A program made the translations under genes and the position numbers. This document shows, in pieces, positions 1-5,950 of a stretch of DNA of 5,950 nucleotides. Below the pieces are notes generated by a model. It worked only from the letters and a program-made list of their open reading frames with translations, was not told where the DNA came from and searched no databases. Positions within the stretch are counted from its first letter, which is position 1. Each line of letters begins with the position of its first letter. The stretch comes from Bacillota bacterium (GTDB lineage: Bacteria; Bacillota; Clostridia; Tissierellales; Peptoniphilaceae), in contig JAEZYW010000146.1 of the NCBI GenBank assembly GCA_023418835.1, positions 1-5,950 on the forward strand, written 5' to 3'.

Positions 1-45
1 GTTGAAATCACTAAATCCTAGATGATAAATACTTAACAATATTTT

Positions 46-83
46 CTAAAACCCTTGTACTTGTTGGAACCACAAGGTTTTAG
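46..83. terminator. Imperfect hairpin, possible (bidirectional) terminator of an upstream gene
   Basis: CTAAAACCCTTGT (46-58) pairs with ACAAGGTTTTAG (72-83) with one bulged C, around a 13-nt loop. The stem has a CCTTGT/ACAAGG core flanked by AAAA on the left and TTTT on the right, so it could act as a weak intrinsic terminator on either strand. The T-run is only four bases and is itself paired, which is poor for a terminator. No gene can be traced into this edge: the + strand frames close at about positions 3, 21 and 25. It could instead be a leader structure. Confidence 0.35.
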
Positions 84-100
84 TGAAGATGCTCAATATA

Positions 101-129
101 TTGACAAAATGCTCAGAATGTCATAAACT
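101..129 (+). promoter_or_regulatory. Candidate distal sigma-A promoter for the G5/3D protein gene
   Basis: A perfect TTGACA (101-106) is followed after exactly 17 nt by TAAACT (124-129), which matches TATAAT at 4 of 6 positions. Transcription would start near 136 and give a leader of about 97 nt that contains the GTTAC repeat cluster. Spacing and -35 are good and the -10 is mediocre. It may act alone or together with the proximal candidate at 187-195. Confidence 0.45.
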
Positions 130-141
130 CTGAATGTGGTT

Positions 142-185
142 AAAATAGTTACAAAATAGTTACAAATGTTACTACAAATGTAACA
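142..185. promoter_or_regulatory. GTTAC/GTAAC repeat cluster, candidate WalR (YycF) binding boxes
   Basis: An 11-bp unit, AAAATAGTTAC, is tandemly duplicated at 142-152 and 153-163. A shorter related copy, AAATGTTAC (164-172), follows. Read on the minus strand, 164-148 is TGTAAC-N5-TGTAAC, an exact fit to the WalR consensus TGTWAH-N5-TGTWAH known from Bacillus and Staphylococcus. On the plus strand a second pair, TGTTAC (167-172) and TGTAAC (179-184), is spaced by 6 instead of 5. TGTTAC (167-172) and GTAACA (180-185) also form an inverted repeat. WalR controls cell-wall hydrolase genes, including the 3D-domain protein YocH of B. subtilis, which suits the gene downstream. Binding is inferred, and the minus-strand orientation is a caveat. 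Confidence 0.5.
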
Positions 186-186
186 A

Positions 187-195
187 TGAAATAAT
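187..195 (+). promoter_or_regulatory. Candidate proximal extended -10 promoter
   Basis: TGA followed by AATAAT (190-195, 5 of 6 matches to TATAAT) forms an extended -10 element. The -35 position, 17 nt upstream (167-172), is TGTTAC, a poor -35 that lies inside the repeat cluster. This layout is typical of a promoter needing an activator bound just upstream. The predicted start near 202 would leave a short leader ahead of the GGAGGG ribosome binding site at 221-226. Confidence 0.4.
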
Positions 196-232
196 AAAAA
201 TTACATTGACCGCAATATTAGGAGGGAAATGA

Positions 233-1273
233 ATGAACCAGAGTAAAGTACGAATTGGTAGCAAATTTCGCACCATTTTGATACTGATGGCACTAGTAGT
301 TATAGGAATGGGTTCCACGACCTTACTTGCTAAATCTGTTACACTTGTGCTAGATGGAGAAGAAGTTTCATACAATACTACTGCAAATACAGTAGGAGAA
401 TTTTTAGAAGAAAAAGAAATTGAGTTAGTAAAAAATACTTATATAGAACCTAAAATAGATACTGCAATATCTAACGATTTAAAAATAACTGTTAGAACTC
501 CAAAAGAAATAGTTATATTAGATAACGGTGTTGAAAAAACTGTAGATTCAGGTGAAATACAAGTTGGAAAAATTTTAGAACAACATGGATATAAGTTAAA
601 GGAACAAGATTATACAGTTCCTGAACTAGAAGCAGAATTGGATTTTAGCCAAAAGCATGAACCAGTAATAATTATAAATAGAGTTTTCAATAAAACTATA
701 ACTGATGTAAAATCCGTTCCCTTTGAAACTGTGACAAGAGAAAACGCAGAACTTGAAAAGGGAAAAACTAGAGTAGTTACTCCAGGTGTTGAAGGAACTA
801 CAGTTGTTACTACAGAAAAAACTATAATGAACGGACAAGAGATCAGTTCAAAAGTTAAAGAAGAAGTAGTAAAAGAACCAGTTAATCAAGTAAATGAAAT
901 TGGAACAAAAGAACCGCCAAAACCAGTAGCTGTAGGTGGAGGAGGATCTCTAAACGGAAGAAGTTACTCCAAGGTTATAACAATGCAAGCTACAGCATAT
1001 GACGCATCGCCAGCTTCCAACGGAAAATGGGCAGGAATAACAGCTTTGGGAACAAAGTTGAGACCAGGTGTCGTAGCAGTAGATAGAAATGTAATTCCTC
1101 TTGGAACAAAACTATATATAGAATCTACTGACGGATGGCCATCTTACGGAGTTGCAGTAGCAGAAGACGTAGGTGGAGCTATAAAAGGAAACAGAATTGA
1201 CTTATTCTTTGAATCAGCTAGCACTGTTAGATCCTTTGGTAGAAGAAACGTAAAAGTTTACGTATTAGACTAA
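233..1273 (+). CDS. Exported cell-wall protein: two DUF348 modules, G5 domain, C-terminal 3D (muralytic) domain
   Basis: This 346-residue protein probably acts outside the membrane on peptidoglycan. The start is fixed by GGAGGG (221-226), 6 nt before the ATG. The N-terminus is basic (K5, R7, K11, R13) and is followed by a hydrophobic stretch at about 14-33, a signal peptide or signal anchor. Two DUF348 repeats follow at about 34-87 and 91-136. A G5 domain at about 147-225 contains the characteristic ENAELEKGKTRVVTPGVEG text. A flexible GGGGS linker (235-239) leads to the 3D domain (about 247-346). The three aspartates that name this domain are visible as D284 (VAVD), D312 (AED) and D323 (GNRID). 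In this architecture, shared with YabE-type and Rpf-like proteins, the 3D domain is related to the lytic transglycosylase fold of MltA and YuiC. G5 is thought to bind cell-wall sugars. The gene appears monocistronic, with its own promoter region and terminator. The exact symbol (yabE-like) is uncertain. Confidence 0.92.
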   Translation: MNQSKVRIGSKFRTILILMALVVIGMGSTTLLAKSVTLVLDGEEVSYNTTANTVGEFLEEKEIELVKNTYIEPKIDTAISNDLKITVRTPKEIVILDNGVEKTVDSGEIQVGKILEQHGYKLKEQDYTVPELEAELDFSQKHEPVIIINRVFNKTITDVKSVPFETVTRENAELEKGKTRVVTPGVEGTTVVTTEKTIMNGQEISSKVKEEVVKEPVNQVNEIGTKEPPKPVAVGGGGSLNGRSYSKVITMQATAYDASPASNGKWAGITALGTKLRPGVVAVDRNVIPLGTKLYIESTDGWPSYGVAVAEDVGGAIKGNRIDLFFESASTVRSFGRRNVKVYVLD

Positions 1274-1281
1274 AATCACAG

Positions 1282-1305
1282 CCGAGAGAGTTCTCTCGGT
1301 TTTTT
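1282..1305 (+). terminator. Intrinsic terminator after the G5/3D gene
   Basis: CCGAGAG (1282-1288) pairs perfectly with CTCTCGG (1293-1299) across a 4-nt loop, and six T residues (1300-1305) follow at once. The stem begins 8 nt after the stop codon. It separates the cell-wall gene from rnr. Confidence 0.9.
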
Positions 1306-1433
1306 AGTGAAAAAATTTAATTCAAAGATAAAATAAAGGGTAAAAATTGTTTATAGTAACGATAAAGTCAAGGATTTAGCAAAGTAATTTTAATTTAGAT
1401 CCTTTTCATATATAATTAAGTTGGAGGGAAAAA
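1306..1433 (+). promoter_or_regulatory. AT-rich leader/promoter region of rnr
   Basis: There is no gene here. The strong terminator upstream implies that a promoter for rnr-smpB lies in this stretch. TATAGT (1352-1357) matches TATAAT at 5 of 6 positions but has no recognisable -35. A perfect TATAAT (1411-1416) is also present, but a start about 7 nt beyond it would fall at the ribosome binding site itself, so it is an awkward promoter. The ribosome binding site is GGAGGG (1423-1428), 5 nt before the rnr ATG. Confidence 0.4.
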
Positions 1434-3575
1434 ATGACATTAAAAGAAAAATTACTCGAAATAATAAAAAATACACAACTTCCAATTACTAGAGAAGAAG
1501 TAGCTGATATCCTTGGCATTCAAGGCAGGGAAAGAAGGGCTATATACAAATGTCTTACTAGTATGGAAAAAGAAGGGTTGATATATAAAGATAAAAAAGA
1601 AAGATATTCCAAAATAGACAACGAAACTTCTTTCGAGGGCATCGTGGATATGGCTGAGAAAGGATTTGCTTTTATTGTCTTGGAAGGCAGAGAGGACATA
1701 TTCGTTTCTAGAGACGATTTGGGAGACGCTATGGACGGAGACAGGGTTGTAGTTTCTCTAAAGAAAGATCAAAGCTCTAGGGGCAAAAAAGAAGGCTATG
1801 TTGAAAGAATTATAAAAAGAAGTGTCACTCAGCTTGTGGGAACTATGTCTATAAAAAACAAAGATGAATTCGGTTTTGTAATACCTGATAATAAATCTGC
1901 CCACTATGACGTTTTTGTAAAAAATAAAAACTTAGGGGAAGCAAAAGATGGACAAAAGGTTTTAGTATCCATAGTGAAATATCCAGAAAAGGGAAGAAGT
2001 CCAGAAGGTAAAGTAGTAGAAGTTTTGGGCTATCCTGACGAACAAGGAGTTGATGTCCTTTCCATTGCATATAGCCATGGAATCAGAATGGAATTTCCCC
2101 AAAAAGTTTTAAATCAAGCAATGGATATGCCATCAGAAATAGACCCCGATGACGTAGAGGGAAGAGTGGATTTAAGAGATGAACTGATCTTTACAATAGA
2201 CGGAGCAGATGCTAAAGATTTGGACGATGCCATCTCTGCAAAAATATTGGAAAATGGAAACTATTATTTAGGAGTACATATAGCAGACGTGGCCCATTAT
2301 GTAAAAGAAGGATCTCCTTTAGATAAAGAAGCATTACTTAGAGGAAATTCCGTATATTTACTAGATAGAGTAATCCCAATGTTGCCACCAGAACTTTCCA
2401 ACGGGATTTGTTCTTTACACCCAAATGTGGATAGATTGACTATGTCTGTATTTATGGAAATAAATAAACAAGGAAAAGTTGTCAAAAGCGAAATAGTCGA
2501 GTCAGTAATAAATTCTAAGGGTCGTCTAGTTTACGATGACGTTTCCGATTATTTAGAAAATAAAGACGAAGAAGCCCACAAGAAATTGGGAGACGAAATA
2601 GCAAGCACTTTAGATATAATGGCGGATTTAATGAAAATATTAAATGAGAAACGCCATGACAAAGGGGCAATTGATTTTAACTTTGTGGAAGGTTATATTG
2701 AAGTTGATGAACATGGAAAAGTTGTAGACATCAGAAAAATGGAAAGACGAATAGGAAACAGGCTAATAGAAGAATTTATGTTAATTACAAATGAAACTGT
2801 ATCCGAAGAATATTACTGGGCGCAACTTCCATTTTTATACAGAATCCACGAGTATCCAGATGAAGAAAAGTTAAATGTATTCTTACATTTCATAAGGGGA
2901 CTTGGATATTCAGTTAAAGGAGCCCAAAACGAAATTCATCCTAGAGAACTTCAACACATAATAGAAGATATAGCAGGAAAAAAAGAAGAAGCAGTAGTTA
3001 GCAGAATGATGCTTAGATCTTTAAAAAAGGCGAAATACTCTGAAATTAATGACATCCATTTTGGATTGTCATCAAAGTATTATTCCCACTTTACATCTCC
3101 CATTAGAAGGTATCCAGACCTTCAAATCCACAGGATAATAAAAGAAAATATAAGTGGAAAGATGAATCCTCGCCGAGTTGAGCACTACGAGAGAATCCTT
3201 CCAGATGTTGCAGAGGGAACCTCTAAGACAGAAAGGTTGGCAGAAGAAGCCGAAAGAGATGTAGAAAAAATTAAAAAAGCCGAATATATGGAGGGCTTTA
3301 TTGGTGAAAGATTTGAGGGAATTATTTCTGGAGTGACTAGTTTTGGAATTTTCGTCGAATTGGAAAATACCGTAGAAGGACTAGTAAGCTATAATAGTAT
3401 GAAAGACGACTACTATATATTCGACGAAGATAGATTTGTGGCTAGAGGAGAAAATTTCAACAAAGAATATGCTTTAGGAGATAGGGTTGAAGTGGAAGTT
3501 TACCATGTAGATAAAGAAAAAAGTATAATTGATTTTATTTTTGTAACTCAGGAGATGAAAGATGGCGAACAATAA
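1434..3575 (+). CDS. rnr: Ribonuclease R (3'-5' exoribonuclease, RNB family)
   Basis: RNase R is a cytoplasmic hydrolase that degrades RNA processively from the 3' end, including structured RNA and non-stop mRNA. The 713 residues hold the full RNase R order. A winged-helix N-terminus spans about 1-60, and two cold-shock RNA-binding domains span about 66-125 and 132-198. The RNB catalytic domain lies at about 245-570 and an S1 domain at about 621-705. The metal-binding aspartates of the RNB site are visible in [12 protein letters not shown] as D256, D262, D264 and D265. The RNB signature [19 protein letters not shown] lies at 549-567. The N-terminal helix-turn-helix separates it from RNase II. 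The start follows GGAGGG with 5 nt spacing. The protein ends about 8 residues after the S1 domain and lacks the lysine-rich tail of E. coli RNase R. It overlaps smpB by 14 nt, which suggests coupled translation and a shared role in trans-translation. Confidence 0.97.
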   Translation: MTLKEKLLEIIKNTQLPITREEVADILGIQGRERRAIYKCLTSMEKEGLIYKDKKERYSKIDNETSFEGIVDMAEKGFAFIVLEGREDIFVSRDDLGDAMDGDRVVVSLKKDQSSRGKKEGYVERIIKRSVTQLVGTMSIKNKDEFGFVIPDNKSAHYDVFVKNKNLGEAKDGQKVLVSIVKYPEKGRSPEGKVVEVLGYPDEQGVDVLSIAYSHGIRMEFPQKVLNQAMDMPSEIDPDDVEGRVDLRDELIFTIDGADAKDLDDAISAKILENGNYYLGVHIADVAHYVKEGSPLDKEALLRGNSVYLLDRVIPMLPPELSNGICSLHPNVDRLTMSVFMEINKQGKVVKSEIVESVINSKGRLVYDDVSDYLENKDEEAHKKLGDEIASTLDIMADLMKILNEKRHDKGAIDFNFVEGYIEVDEHGKVVDIRKMERRIGNRLIEEFMLITNETVSEEYYWAQLPFLYRIHEYPDEEKLNVFLHFIRGLGYSVKGAQNEIHPRELQHIIEDIAGKKEEAVVSRMMLRSLKKAKYSEINDIHFGLSSKYYSHFTSPIRRYPDLQIHRIIKENISGKMNPRRVEHYERILPDVAEGTSKTERLAEEAERDVEKIKKAEYMEGFIGERFEGIISGVTSFGIFVELENTVEGLVSYNSMKDDYYIFDEDRFVARGENFNKEYALGDRVEVEVYHVDKEKSIIDFIFVTQEMKDGEQ

Positions 3576-4038
3576 AAAATCTGGCGGAGGTAATTTGGTT
3601 ACAAACAGAAAAGCTCGCCACGAATATTTTATAGAAGACACATTAGAAGCTGGTCTAGTTTTAAAAGGAACAGAAGTTAAATCCATTAGACAGGGCAGTG
3701 CAAACATTCAAGATGCCTATATATCCTTTAGACAAGAAGAAGCTTTTATAGAAAATATGCACATTAGTCCATATGAACAAGGAAATATTTTCAATGAAGA
3801 TCCTTTGAGAAGGAGAAAGCTTTTACTTCACAAAAGAGAAATCAAAAGATTACACGAAGAAGTCCAAAGGCAAGGGGTTACTGTTATTCCTTTAAGACTG
3901 TATTTAAACCGGGGAAATGTAAAGGTGGAAATAGCAGTGGCAAGAGGTAAAAAACTTTATGACAAGAGAGACTCCATAGCAGAAAGAGATTCTAAGAGAA
4001 GAATAGACAGAGCTATGAGGGAAAGTGTAAAATATTAA
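3562..4038 (+). CDS. smpB: SsrA-binding protein SmpB (tmRNA partner in ribosome rescue)
   Basis: SmpB binds tmRNA and delivers it to ribosomes stalled on messages lacking a stop codon, where its C-terminal tail probes the empty mRNA channel. The 158 residues match the usual family length of about 150-160. Family landmarks in order are [20 protein letters not shown] (15-34), [10 protein letters not shown] (36-45), the DAYISF strand (51-56), YEQGN (71-75), [12 protein letters not shown] (83-94) and [10 protein letters not shown] (130-139). A basic tail rich in K and R runs to residue 158. The ATG lies inside the 3' end of rnr in another frame, with AGGAG (3550-3554) spaced 7 nt before it. The ribosome finishing rnr can therefore reinitiate here. 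No ssrA gene follows within the roughly 130 nt after the terminator. Confidence 0.97.
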   Translation: MANNKKSGGGNLVTNRKARHEYFIEDTLEAGLVLKGTEVKSIRQGSANIQDAYISFRQEEAFIENMHISPYEQGNIFNEDPLRRRKLLLHKREIKRLHEEVQRQGVTVIPLRLYLNRGNVKVEIAVARGKKLYDKRDSIAERDSKRRIDRAMRESVKY

Positions 4039-4045
4039 AAATTTA

Positions 4046-4069
4046 GACTAGTTATAACTAGTCTTTTTT
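4046..4069 (+). terminator. Intrinsic terminator after smpB
   Basis: GACTAGTT (4046-4053) and AACTAGTC (4056-4063) form a perfect inverted repeat. In practice this is a 7-bp stem with a 4-nt TATA loop. T4064-T4069 follow directly. It begins 8 nt after the smpB stop and ends the rnr-smpB transcript. Confidence 0.88.
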
Positions 4070-4110
4070 ATTTTGATGAGGTTGAAAAAATAGGATGTAT
4101 AAGATAAGCT

Positions 4111-4116
4111 TATAAT
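4111..4116 (+). promoter_or_regulatory. Candidate -10 element of the symporter/unknown-gene unit
   Basis: There is a perfect TATAAT hexamer 42 nt after the smpB terminator. A TTGAAA (4082-4087) lies upstream but 23 nt away, which is too far for a standard -35. The sequence at the 17-nt position is poor. A start near 4123 would give a leader of about 74 nt carrying the 16-nt sequence that is repeated in inverted form at 4982-4997. The intact AAAGGAGG (4184-4191), 5 nt before the ATG at 4197, shows that the initiation signals of the damaged gene survive. Confidence 0.4.
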
Positions 4117-4147
4117 GGATTAGTATTTTTGTGAATAACAGGAAAAG

Positions 4148-4163
4148 GTTTTACTGTTCATAT
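4148..4163 (+). repeat. 16-nt repeat, left copy (in the symporter leader)
   Basis: GTTTTACTGTTCATAT is the exact reverse complement of 4982-4997. This copy lies in the untranslated leader, 33 nt upstream of the symporter start codon. Immediately before it, AACAG (4137-4141) can pair with CTGTT (4154-4158), so part of the repeat could alternatively fold into a weak local hairpin. Confidence 0.6.
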
Positions 4164-4196
4164 ATATGTAAAATTGTTTAATCAAAGGAGGCTTTT

Positions 4197-4969
4197 ATGG
4201 ACGACAAGAATATTAAGAAAAAAGGTCTAAGTTTACCCATCAAGATTTTAATTGCTTTGGTAGCAGGAGCTATTATTGGATTTATTGTGGGCGAGAACAT
4301 AGCTCCAATAGGTGTATTTGCTTTAATGCAAATGTAACTGGTACTGCTGGTGGAATTGCTCTATTGGGCATTGGAAAAATGTTATTAACTCAATATATAG
4401 CATACATTTTTGTAATTATAGTAGTTTATGGATTGTGGTTAAAATTTATGGTAGGAGTAAGTCCTATACAACACTATAAGAATGTATTTCCAGCTATGGT
4501 TTTGGCTTTTACAACTCAAAGTAGTAGTGGAACTATCCCAGTAACCATGAGTGTAACTAAGAATAGAGCAGGAGTTCCTGAAGACATTGTAAATGCAATC
4601 ACTGCACCGGCAGCGACAATTAATATGCAAGCTTGTAGTGCAGAGATGCCCATTTATGCCATCTTTCCAGCTCAAATTTATGGTCTTCATTACGAACCCT
4701 TACAATTTTTACAAATTATTCTTTTAGGAATAGTTATGGCAGCAGGGGTGGGTGGAGTACCTGGCGGTGGAATTATGATGTCTGCAGTAATGTTAGAAAT
4801 TATGGGATTGCCATTAGACATCGTTCCGTGGATTGCTGGAGTATACTTATTGATAGACATGCCTAACACTATGTTAAATGTTACTGGAGATACGGTAGGT
4901 ATGGTTTATACTGCTCATGAAATGGGCGAGTTAGATAGAGAAGTGTTTAATTCAAATACAGATTTATAG
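4197..4969 (+). pseudogene. Dicarboxylate/amino acid:cation symporter (DAACS/SLC1 family), disrupted by internal deletion and frameshift
   Basis: Intact relatives are cation-coupled secondary transporters of about 400-430 residues in the cytoplasmic membrane. The reading frame from ATG 4197 (AAAGGAGG 5 nt upstream) encodes 46 residues and stops at 4335-4337. It covers a basic N-terminus and TM1 (about 14-32), then passes straight from GEN (32-34) into APIGVFALM (36-44), a motif of TM5. About 170 residues (TM2 to mid-TM5) are therefore missing, and the join is in frame. After ATG 4326-4328 one base is missing. Restoring a G there gives PIGVFALMANVTGTAGG and opens the next frame, which runs to the stop at 4967-4969. 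That second part is well preserved. It holds TM6, the HP1 loop QSSSGTIP (codons from 4517), TM7 with INMQACS, HP2 with GVGGVPGGG, and TM8 with IDMPNTMLNVTGD (4853-4891). A start inside it (TTG 4364 or ATG 4379) has no good ribosome binding site. It is almost certainly inactive unless the sequence is in error. Substrate residues are unusual: NMDGT has become NMQAC and the TM8 arginine has become N. Confidence 0.9.
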
Positions 4970-4981
4970 GGATTAATATTC

Positions 4982-4997
4982 ATATGAACAGTAAAAC
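4982..4997 (-). repeat. 16-nt repeat, right copy (inverted, over the start codon of the next gene)
   Basis: ATATGAACAGTAAAAC is the exact reverse complement of 4148-4163 and includes the ATG at 4984-4986 and the first codons of the unknown gene. It overlaps a 10-bp palindrome, TTCATATGAA (4979-4988). In a shared transcript the two copies could pair over about 820 nt and cover this start codon. Confidence 0.6.
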
Positions 4998-5950
4998 TAA
5001 TATAGGTAAAATTGGAATTTGTGGGCATATTGGAGTAGGGCATACCCATAGTCATTCTGGATTTGTTCAAGATGACGGAGCGGGATTTGCTGTAGTTGCT
5101 ACTCTATTAAAAAAAGCTTACCCAATTGATACAACAATAATAAATTCAAAAGTAAATATTGAAGATTCTACTATAACCATTGAAACAAAAGACGGTGGAA
5201 TTGGAAAAGTTTTCCTTCCTGAGGGGATGACTCCTTGGGAAGGAAAAATAATAGAAAGTATAAAAGGAAAAGATGGAATTTTTAATCAAAAGATAGTTTT
5301 GGAATCTTTTGGTAGAATATATGGACAAGGGGTTATGGAAGTTCCCACTTCTTTGCAATGTGCTATCTCATTGAGTGTATTGGACACCTTTGTAAAAAAA
5401 TATCCTAGAAAATTTTTAGTTGAAGATGAAGATATCCCCTCAAATAATGGTAAAATTTTAGGTGCTACAATTGAGATTGAAAATATACCAATAGCAATAA
5501 TGCTCAGTATAAATAGTACAAAAGGTGGTATAGGGCCTGTGGAAGATTTGGAAGGAAATATTCCATTGGGCAATAAGGGAAAAGTTATGAAAAATCTTAA
5601 CTTAGAAAGAATCCCAACAATTGTGGTAGAAAGTAAAAATTATTCTCCAAACTTAAGTGATAATTTGGAGTCCGAAACCTTTTTAATTCGTTGGAATAAA
5701 GACTTTGATAATGTAACAGTGGGTAAATCTTTAATAGAAGGTGCTAAAATAGCAAGACTTCCTTGGATTTATGATGATAAAGCTTTTCCTAGAGATACAA
5801 ATCATTTATATAATTCTTCTATTTTATTAGGCGATAGGATAATTGAACTTGGCAAAGCTTTTAAAGAGGCTAAAACCTCTGAAGGAAAGGTGGATATTAT
5901 TTATCGACTTAATAAACTTGCCAGAGAAGAAGCGGGGGGAGTTACATTTA
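4984..5950 (+). CDS. Unrecognised conserved-looking protein, His-rich N-terminus; partial at 3' edge
   Basis: I cannot assign this gene to a named family. An uninterrupted frame of 322 codons runs from ATG 4984 to the window edge with no stop, so the C-terminus is missing. There is no signal peptide or membrane segment, so it is probably cytoplasmic. The N-terminus opens with a beta-strand and a glycine/histidine cluster, GICGHIGVGHTHSHSGFVQD (11-30): C13, H15, H20, H22, H24 and D30/D31 could bind metal or form an active site. Other compact, motif-like stretches are FGRIYGQGVMEVPTSLQC (104-121), STKGGIGPVEDLEGNIPLG (178-196) and EEAGGVTF at the edge. It starts 14 nt after the symporter remnant's stop. 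The only ribosome binding site is a weak AGGG (4968-4971) 12 nt before the ATG, so translation was probably coupled to the transporter. No other in-frame start exists near the beginning. A metal-dependent enzyme acting on the transported compound is a guess from context. Confidence 0.85.
   Translation, partial: MNSKTNIGKIGICGHIGVGHTHSHSGFVQDDGAGFAVVATLLKKAYPIDTTIINSKVNIEDSTITIETKDGGIGKVFLPEGMTPWEGKIIESIKGKDGIFNQKIVLESFGRIYGQGVMEVPTSLQCAISLSVLDTFVKKYPRKFLVEDEDIPSNNGKILGATIEIENIPIAIMLSINSTKGGIGPVEDLEGNIPLGNKGKVMKNLNLERIPTIVVESKNYSPNLSDNLESETFLIRWNKDFDNVTVGKSLIEGAKIARLPWIYDDKAFPRDTNHLYNSSILLGDRIIELGKAFKEAKTSEGKVDIIYRLNKLAREEAGGVTF

Noticed and set aside
1..232. c-di-AMP (ydaO-type) riboswitch, common before wall-hydrolase genes
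   Set aside because: The GC-rich conserved core of that riboswitch is absent. This stretch shows only one hairpin, promoter-like hexamers and the GTTAC repeats.
1411..1416. Perfect TATAAT just before rnr as its promoter
   Set aside because: Transcription would start at about 1423, the first base of the GGAGGG ribosome binding site, leaving almost no leader. The -35 position has no good match. It is not called as a separate promoter.
1849..2485. Minus-strand reading frames inside rnr
   Set aside because: They are antisense to fully conserved RNase R domains, with no start signals. They are shadows of the coding strand.
4070..4196. tmRNA or riboswitch between smpB and the symporter
   Set aside because: The gap is too short for tmRNA. 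I see no extended conserved helices, only a weak AACAG/CTGTT hairpin and AT-rich sequence.
4364..4969. A stand-alone 201-residue membrane protein starting at TTG 4364
   Set aside because: The same frame extends upstream through NVTGTAGGIALL into the frameshift point, there is no ribosome binding site before 4364 or 4379, and the piece is the C-terminal half of a known fold. It is part of the pseudogene.
5146..5573. Minus-strand reading frames of 70 and 95 codons
   Set aside because: They lie opposite the continuous + strand frame from 4984, have no ribosome binding sites and encode low-complexity, non-family-like sequence. They are shadows.

Overview
This is an AT-rich window with strong GGAGG-type ribosome binding sites, heavy use of AGA/ATA/TTA codons and short intergenic spaces. 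It looks like a low-GC Bacillota chromosome, most likely an anaerobic Clostridia/Tissierellia-type organism. That placement is inferred from composition and gene content and is not proven to genus level. All real genes read on the + strand.

Layout. Positions 1-232 hold no gene. They contain a hairpin, two candidate promoters and a cluster of GTTAC/GTAAC repeats that fits the published WalR-box consensus. Positions 233-1273 encode an exported cell-wall protein (two DUF348 modules, a G5 domain and a C-terminal 3D domain), closed by a clear intrinsic terminator. Positions 1434-3575 encode RNase R (rnr), which overlaps smpB (3562-4038) by 14 nt. A second strong terminator follows. No tmRNA gene (ssrA) lies directly after smpB, although that is a frequent neighbour.

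Positions 4197-4969 are the wreck of a dicarboxylate/amino acid:cation symporter (DAACS/SLC1 family). The 5' end with its ribosome binding site and the last ~210 codons are intact. An internal in-frame deletion joins the end of TM1 directly to a TM5 motif, and a single missing base then shifts the frame. Fourteen nt further on, a 322-residue open reading frame of unrecognised family, with a histidine-rich N-terminus, runs off the right edge.

How the genes work together. RNase R and SmpB form a ribosome-rescue and RNA-decay pair. SmpB brings tmRNA to stalled ribosomes, and RNase R degrades structured and non-stop RNA. The 3D-domain protein is a separate unit concerned with peptidoglycan remodelling. 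The symporter remnant and the unknown gene look like a third transcription unit, in which the transporter probably once supplied a substrate to, or acted with, the unknown protein. The transporter's substrate-site residues depart from acidic-substrate members of the family, and the partner is unrecognised. This pair is therefore the most novel part of the window.
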